DNA of 7,634 bases from Gammaproteobacteria bacterium. GTDB lineage: Bacteria; Pseudomonadota; Gammaproteobacteria; Pseudomonadales; Pseudohongiellaceae. A model generated the notes under the pieces. It was not told the DNA's origin and did no database searches. It was given only the letters and a program-made list of their open reading frames with translations. Shown one piece after another: positions 5,327-7,634 of the stretch. The position numbers and the translations under genes are program-made. Each line of letters starts with the position of its first letter. Position 1 is the first letter of the stretch. The stretch covers positions 1 through 7,634 of the forward strand of contig RKSA01000028.1 of the NCBI GenBank assembly GCA_007571115.1. Reading direction: 5' to 3'.

Positions 5327-5800
5327 CTAGCCGATCGGCCGTGAAGACTTGCTGCGGATTTCGTTGAACCAGTTTTCCAGGATGATCTGGGCGGCGATGT
5401 GGTCGATGGCGGTTTTCTTGACGGTCATCGCGGTGTTCGCTTCGGCGAGGCGCTCGATCGCCTCCCGGGAGGACAGGCGTTCGTCCATGCCATAGCAGGG
5501 CTTTTCGAATCGCTCCTGCAGGCGCTGCGCGAACCGTTCCGCCCTCCCGAGCAATTCGCTCACCGAGCCGTCGATATTGTAGGGGAGCCCGACGAGGAAG
5601 ACATCGGGCTTCCATTGCTCGACGAGCTGCGCCATCTCGTTCCAGCGCGGCTGGCCATCCTGGGCCTTGAGCACTCGAACCGCGCTGGCCGTGCCGCTGA
5701 TGCTCTGGCCGAACGCGACGCCGATTCGCTGGGCGCCAAAATCGAAGGCGAGCGCGGAAAAATGGCTGCTTGGATCGTCGGGGAACAGGTTCAGGGTCAT
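5327..5800 (-). CDS. ruvX: RuvX/YqgF, putative Holliday-junction resolvase / pre-16S rRNA nuclease
   Basis: 157 residues with the RNase H-like fold of YqgF. The family is involved in trimming the 5' end of pre-16S rRNA and has been proposed as a Holliday-junction resolvase; it acts in the cytoplasm. Motifs: ALAFDFGAQRIGVAFG (16-31) with catalytic Asp20; FLVGLPYNIDGS (68-79); YGMDERLSSREA (103-114) with the second acidic site; and AIDHIAAQIILENW (131-144) with Asp133. About 12 residues precede the conserved core, making it slightly longer than typical. It is the last gene of the minus-strand block after yqgE, an order conserved in many Proteobacteria. The usual next gene, pyrR, is absent: the toxin-antitoxin pair faces it 5 bases away. 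No clear ribosome-binding site precedes the ATG; a degenerate repeat fills the space upstream. Confidence 0.95.
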   Translation of the reverse strand: MTLNLFPDDPSSHFSALAFDFGAQRIGVAFGQSISGTASAVRVLKAQDGQPRWNEMAQLVEQWKPDVFLVGLPYNIDGSVSELLGRAERFAQRLQERFEKPCYGMDERLSSREAIERLAEANTAMTVKKTAIDHIAAQIILENWFNEIRSKSSRPIG

Positions 5801-5850
5801 TGTTGCCGATCTGTTTTCGATTAGGGTTGTCGATCAGTGTCACCGATCAA
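5801..5850. repeat. Degenerate 13-bp tandem repeat in the yqgE-ruvX gap
   Basis: On the minus strand the 50 bases directly before the ruvX ATG split cleanly into TTGATCGGTGACA (5838-5850), CTGATCGACAACC (5825-5837), CTAATCGAAAACA (5812-5824) and GATCGGCAACA (5801-5811). The common core is ATCG followed by an AC-ending purine-rich tail. Within it, 5831-5849 can fold in the minus-strand transcript into a stem of about 8 bp whose two imperfect positions are G-U wobbles. The same fold is broken by A-C mismatches on the opposite strand. Its purpose is unknown; it could affect ruvX translation. Confidence 0.5.
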
Positions 5851-5856
5851 GGTCGG

Positions 5857-6429
5857 TCAGGAATGTCCGACATCCGAGGACAGCCTGTCCAGAGTGATGC
5901 CAAGTTGCGCGGCTGCCGCCTGGGGCTTGCCGCTGTAGTCCTCGGAAAAGATCAGTTCGCTGCTCGCTGGCGTGGTCAGCCAGGCGTTGTCGCATAGCTC
6001 CTGTTCGAGCTGCCCCGGCGCCCAGCCGGCGCAGCCGAGCGCGACAAGATAGTTTTTCGGCCCCTTGCCTGCGGCGATCGCTTCGAGTATCTCCTTCGAG
6101 GTGGTGATGGTCAGTTCCAGCCCAACCTGGATCGAGGACTCCCATCGTTGCTCATCGGCGTCGTGCAGGATGAAGCCTTTGTCGCGTTCCACAGGCCCTC
6201 CGGCAAGCACGTGCCGGGAATTGAAATTCCGGGCCGCGCTGGAGCTCTCGATTTCCAGTTCGGTGAAAATGTCCGCGATGCTCGCCTGGAGCGGCTTGTT
6301 GACGACGATTCCGATGGCGCCGCTGTCATCGTGCTTCCAGATGTACGTCACCGAACTGCCGAAATACGTGCCAGCGAGCTTCGGCATTGCGACAAGAAAC
6401 TGGTTTTCCAGGTCGTTCACGGCTTTCAT
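5857..6429 (-). CDS. yqgE: YqgE/AlgH family protein (UPF0301)
   Basis: 190 residues, the usual length of the family. Its biochemical role is not established; it was first noted as AlgH, connected with alginate regulation in Pseudomonas. Conserved segments: LENQFLVAMPKL (7-18), GAIGIVVNKP (37-46), VLAGGPVERDKGFILH (74-89) and ALGCAGWAPGQLEQEL (130-145), with Trp150 shortly after. The frame is open to an ATG at 6475-6477, but the start at 6427-6429 is preferred because a GAGGA site lies 9 bases before it and the family begins at about this point. No signal peptide or membrane segment, so cytoplasmic. It sits 55 bases after the tonB-like gene and 56 before ruvX, the widely conserved yqgE-ruvX pairing. 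Confidence 0.95.
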   Translation of the reverse strand: MKAVNDLENQFLVAMPKLAGTYFGSSVTYIWKHDDSGAIGIVVNKPLQASIADIFTELEIESSSAARNFNSRHVLAGGPVERDKGFILHDADEQRWESSIQVGLELTITTSKEILEAIAAGKGPKNYLVALGCAGWAPGQLEQELCDNAWLTTPASSELIFSEDYSGKPQAAAAQLGITLDRLSSDVGHS

Positions 6430-6438
6430 GCCCAATCG

Positions 6439-6443
6439 TCCTC
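6439..6443 (-). promoter_or_regulatory. Ribosome-binding site deciding the yqgE start
   Basis: The minus strand reads GAGGA here, nine bases before the ATG at 6427-6429. The alternative upstream ATG at 6477, only 7 bases after the tonB-like stop, has no comparable site. Confidence 0.6.
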
Positions 6444-6484
6444 GCGCGGCCTTTCGCTGTCGCGAGTTCCCGGCCATTGCGCTT

Positions 6485-7342
6485 TCAGAAGCTGATCAAT
6501 CCGTCGGCTTCATGGAACTTCCACGTGCGAATGATTTCGAGTATATCAACTTCGGCGCGCATTTCCGCCGGGAAAGGCTCGAACGGCGCGGCCATGTGAA
6601 CGATGTCCACTGCGGCCTGGTCGAGCAATTCGTGCCCTGAAGACGCCAGCACCTCGACGGCGTGGACCTTGCCATCGGGCAATTGCGCAACGAGCAGGCG
6701 CAAGCTGCCGTGCAGGCGCCGTCGCTGGGCCTCCTCGGGGTAGTTGCGGTTGCCTACCGATTCGATGCGGCGCCGCCAATTGTCGAGATACAGGGCGTCG
6801 CGGCTTTTCTCGGTCGAGGCCGAAGAGATCGTGTGAATGCGCGGGCGTTTGGCATAGGCCTGCTGACGCCGGTCAAGCTGGGCCTGCAAGCTCGCGATCA
6901 TGAGGCTGATGTCGTCGCTCGCGACTGCGGCTTTGCCATCTCCGGCCTGTTGCTCGTTGGCTTGGACGCCTTCGGTGGCGATCACTTCGGCGACATCGCG
7001 GTCACCGTCGCTACCGGGAGTTTCGGGAAGCGGAGCGATTTGCTCGATGGTTTCGGCGTGGAACTCGGATGGATAGGTCGTCGAGGGCGCTGCCGCGACT
7101 TCGAGAACGCCACTTCCGGCCTGGTTTTCCTGGGCGCGGAAATCGGCCTGGTCGGGGGCTTCCTCGCTGCGATAGACAGCGATGGTGACATCGAGTGATC
7201 GTTCGCTGCGGGGTTCGTTCGGCGATGCGAAAGCGATGCCGAACACGATCAGCACATGTACGCAGACCGACAGGAACACCGTGAACGCGAACCGGTCTCC
7301 GGGGCCGACCCTTTCGCGATCTCCCAGATTCATTTCTTGCAT
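6485..7342 (-). CDS. Energy transducer TonB-like protein (TonB3-like position)
   Basis: 285 residues. One N-terminal membrane segment at about 19-39 (FAFTVFLSVCVHVLIVFGIA) contains the TonB SxxxH pattern (Ser25, His29) that contacts ExbB/ExbD. A long acidic, Gln/Ala-rich periplasmic linker follows (about 42-180), without the Pro-Glu/Pro-Lys repeats of classical TonB. The TonB C-terminal domain is at about 196-276: NYPEEAQRRRLHGSLRLLV, LPDGKVHAVEVLASSGHELL and AAPFEPFPAEM, ending in IIRTWKF. TonB carries proton-motive energy to outer-membrane receptors. In Pseudomonas the paralogue between gshB and yqgE is tonB3, tied to pilus assembly and twitching; by position this may be its counterpart. 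No exbB/exbD or receptor gene is nearby. It starts 3 bases after gshB, so is probably coupled; a second ATG at 7333 is possible. Confidence 0.88.
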   Translation of the reverse strand: MQEMNLGDRERVGPGDRFAFTVFLSVCVHVLIVFGIAFASPNEPRSERSLDVTIAVYRSEEAPDQADFRAQENQAGSGVLEVAAAPSTTYPSEFHAETIEQIAPLPETPGSDGDRDVAEVIATEGVQANEQQAGDGKAAVASDDISLMIASLQAQLDRRQQAYAKRPRIHTISSASTEKSRDALYLDNWRRRIESVGNRNYPEEAQRRRLHGSLRLLVAQLPDGKVHAVEVLASSGHELLDQAAVDIVHMAAPFEPFPAEMRAEVDILEIIRTWKFHEADGLISF

Positions 7343-7345
7343 GGT

Positions 7346-7634
7346 TCAGCAGGCTCGTTGCAAGTGCTCCAGTATACAATCCATCAGCTCGCCAGCGATA
7401 TCAAGGCCGGTCCCGCGTTCGATCTCGCGGATGCAGGTGGGGCTGGTGACATTGACTTCGGTCAGCCAGTCGCCAATCACGTCGAGCCCGACGAACATCA
7501 TTCCCCGCCCGGCCAGCGCTGGTCCCACCTGTTCGCAGATCCAGCGGTCACGCTCGCTCAGTTCGCGGCATTCGCCAACACCGCCGGCTGCGAGATTGCC
7601 GCGGGTTTCGCCGCTTGCGGGGATTCGCGCCAGC
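7346..7634 (-). CDS. gshB: Glutathione synthetase GshB (partial, C-terminal 95 residues)
   Basis: The minus strand from 7633 to the TGA at 7346-7348 reads in one frame from LARIPASGETRGNLAAGG through LSERDRWICEQVGPAL and FVGLDVIGDWLTEVNVTSP, then CIREIERGTGLDIA, to the end. These are the C-terminal ATP-grasp motifs of bacterial GshB: the RGNLAAGG glycine-rich loop, GLDVIGD, and the metal-binding E-N-T pattern in TEVNVTSP. GshB joins glycine to gamma-glutamylcysteine with ATP to make glutathione in the cytoplasm. The N-terminal two thirds lie outside the window. It appears to be upstream in the transcript that continues into the tonB-like gene 3 bases later. Confidence 0.96.
   Translation of the reverse strand, partial: LARIPASGETRGNLAAGGVGECRELSERDRWICEQVGPALAGRGMMFVGLDVIGDWLTEVNVTSPTCIREIERGTGLDIAGELMDCILEHLQRAC

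Noticed and set aside
5330..5339. Perfect 10-bp palindrome GCCGATCGGC near the convergent toxin/ruvX ends, as a terminator
   Set aside because: It has no loop and no T-run and lies within the ruvX coding end; any 10-bp palindrome containing GATC is common in such DNA.
1..7634. CRISPR array, tRNA/rRNA genes, insertion sequences, phage genes
   Set aside because: I found no spaced identical repeats of CRISPR size, no tRNA-like cloverleaf, no transposase motif and no phage-type protein on either strand.

Overview
The window is a compact, ordinary-looking piece of chromosome from a high-G+C (about 60-63% in the core genes sampled) Proteobacterium, most likely beta- or gammaproteobacterial. The gene order is the one known from Pseudomonas and related groups: metW-metX ... 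yggT-proC-yggS divergent from pilT, then a convergent block ruvX-yqgE-tonB-gshB. No phylogenetic marker in the window allows a genus call.

Layout. Positions 1-3512 are a minus-strand run, probably one transcript in the order yggS > proC > yggT > metX > metW. The genes encode a PLP-homeostasis protein, pyrroline-5-carboxylate reductase, a YggT membrane protein, homoserine O-acyltransferase and the start of MetW (cut by the window edge). proC/yggT overlap by 4 bases and metX/metW by 11. Positions 3513-3686 are a short divergent control region full of small direct repeats. Positions 3687-4727 encode the type IV pilus retraction ATPase PilT on the plus strand. Positions 4779-5321 hold a small plus-strand toxin-antitoxin-like pair of lower G+C. 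Positions 5327-7634 are a minus-strand run gshB > tonB-like > yqgE > ruvX; gshB is partial at the window edge.

How the genes fit together. The left block joins methionine and proline synthesis with PLP homeostasis and a membrane protein, a widely conserved housekeeping cluster. PilT powers pilus retraction. The TonB-like gene lies where Pseudomonas carries tonB3, a TonB paralogue connected with pili. In the usual version of this neighbourhood pilU follows pilT, and pyrR, pyrB and pyrC lie next to ruvX. None of these is present here. The toxin-antitoxin-like pair occupies that gap exactly, with only 51 bases to pilT and 5 to ruvX.

Most worth a second look: (1) a 14-bp triplication at the yggS start that creates two five-residue minicistrons chained by ATGA overlaps into yggS; (2) a 16-bp duplication of the pilT ribosome-binding site, with similar short repeats in front of ruvX and metX; (3) replacement of pilU/pyrRBC by the toxin-antitoxin module; (4) an apparent small deletion/frameshift at the toxin N-terminus. 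I see no CRISPR array, tRNA, rRNA, insertion sequence or phage gene, and no evidence of a large unknown system.
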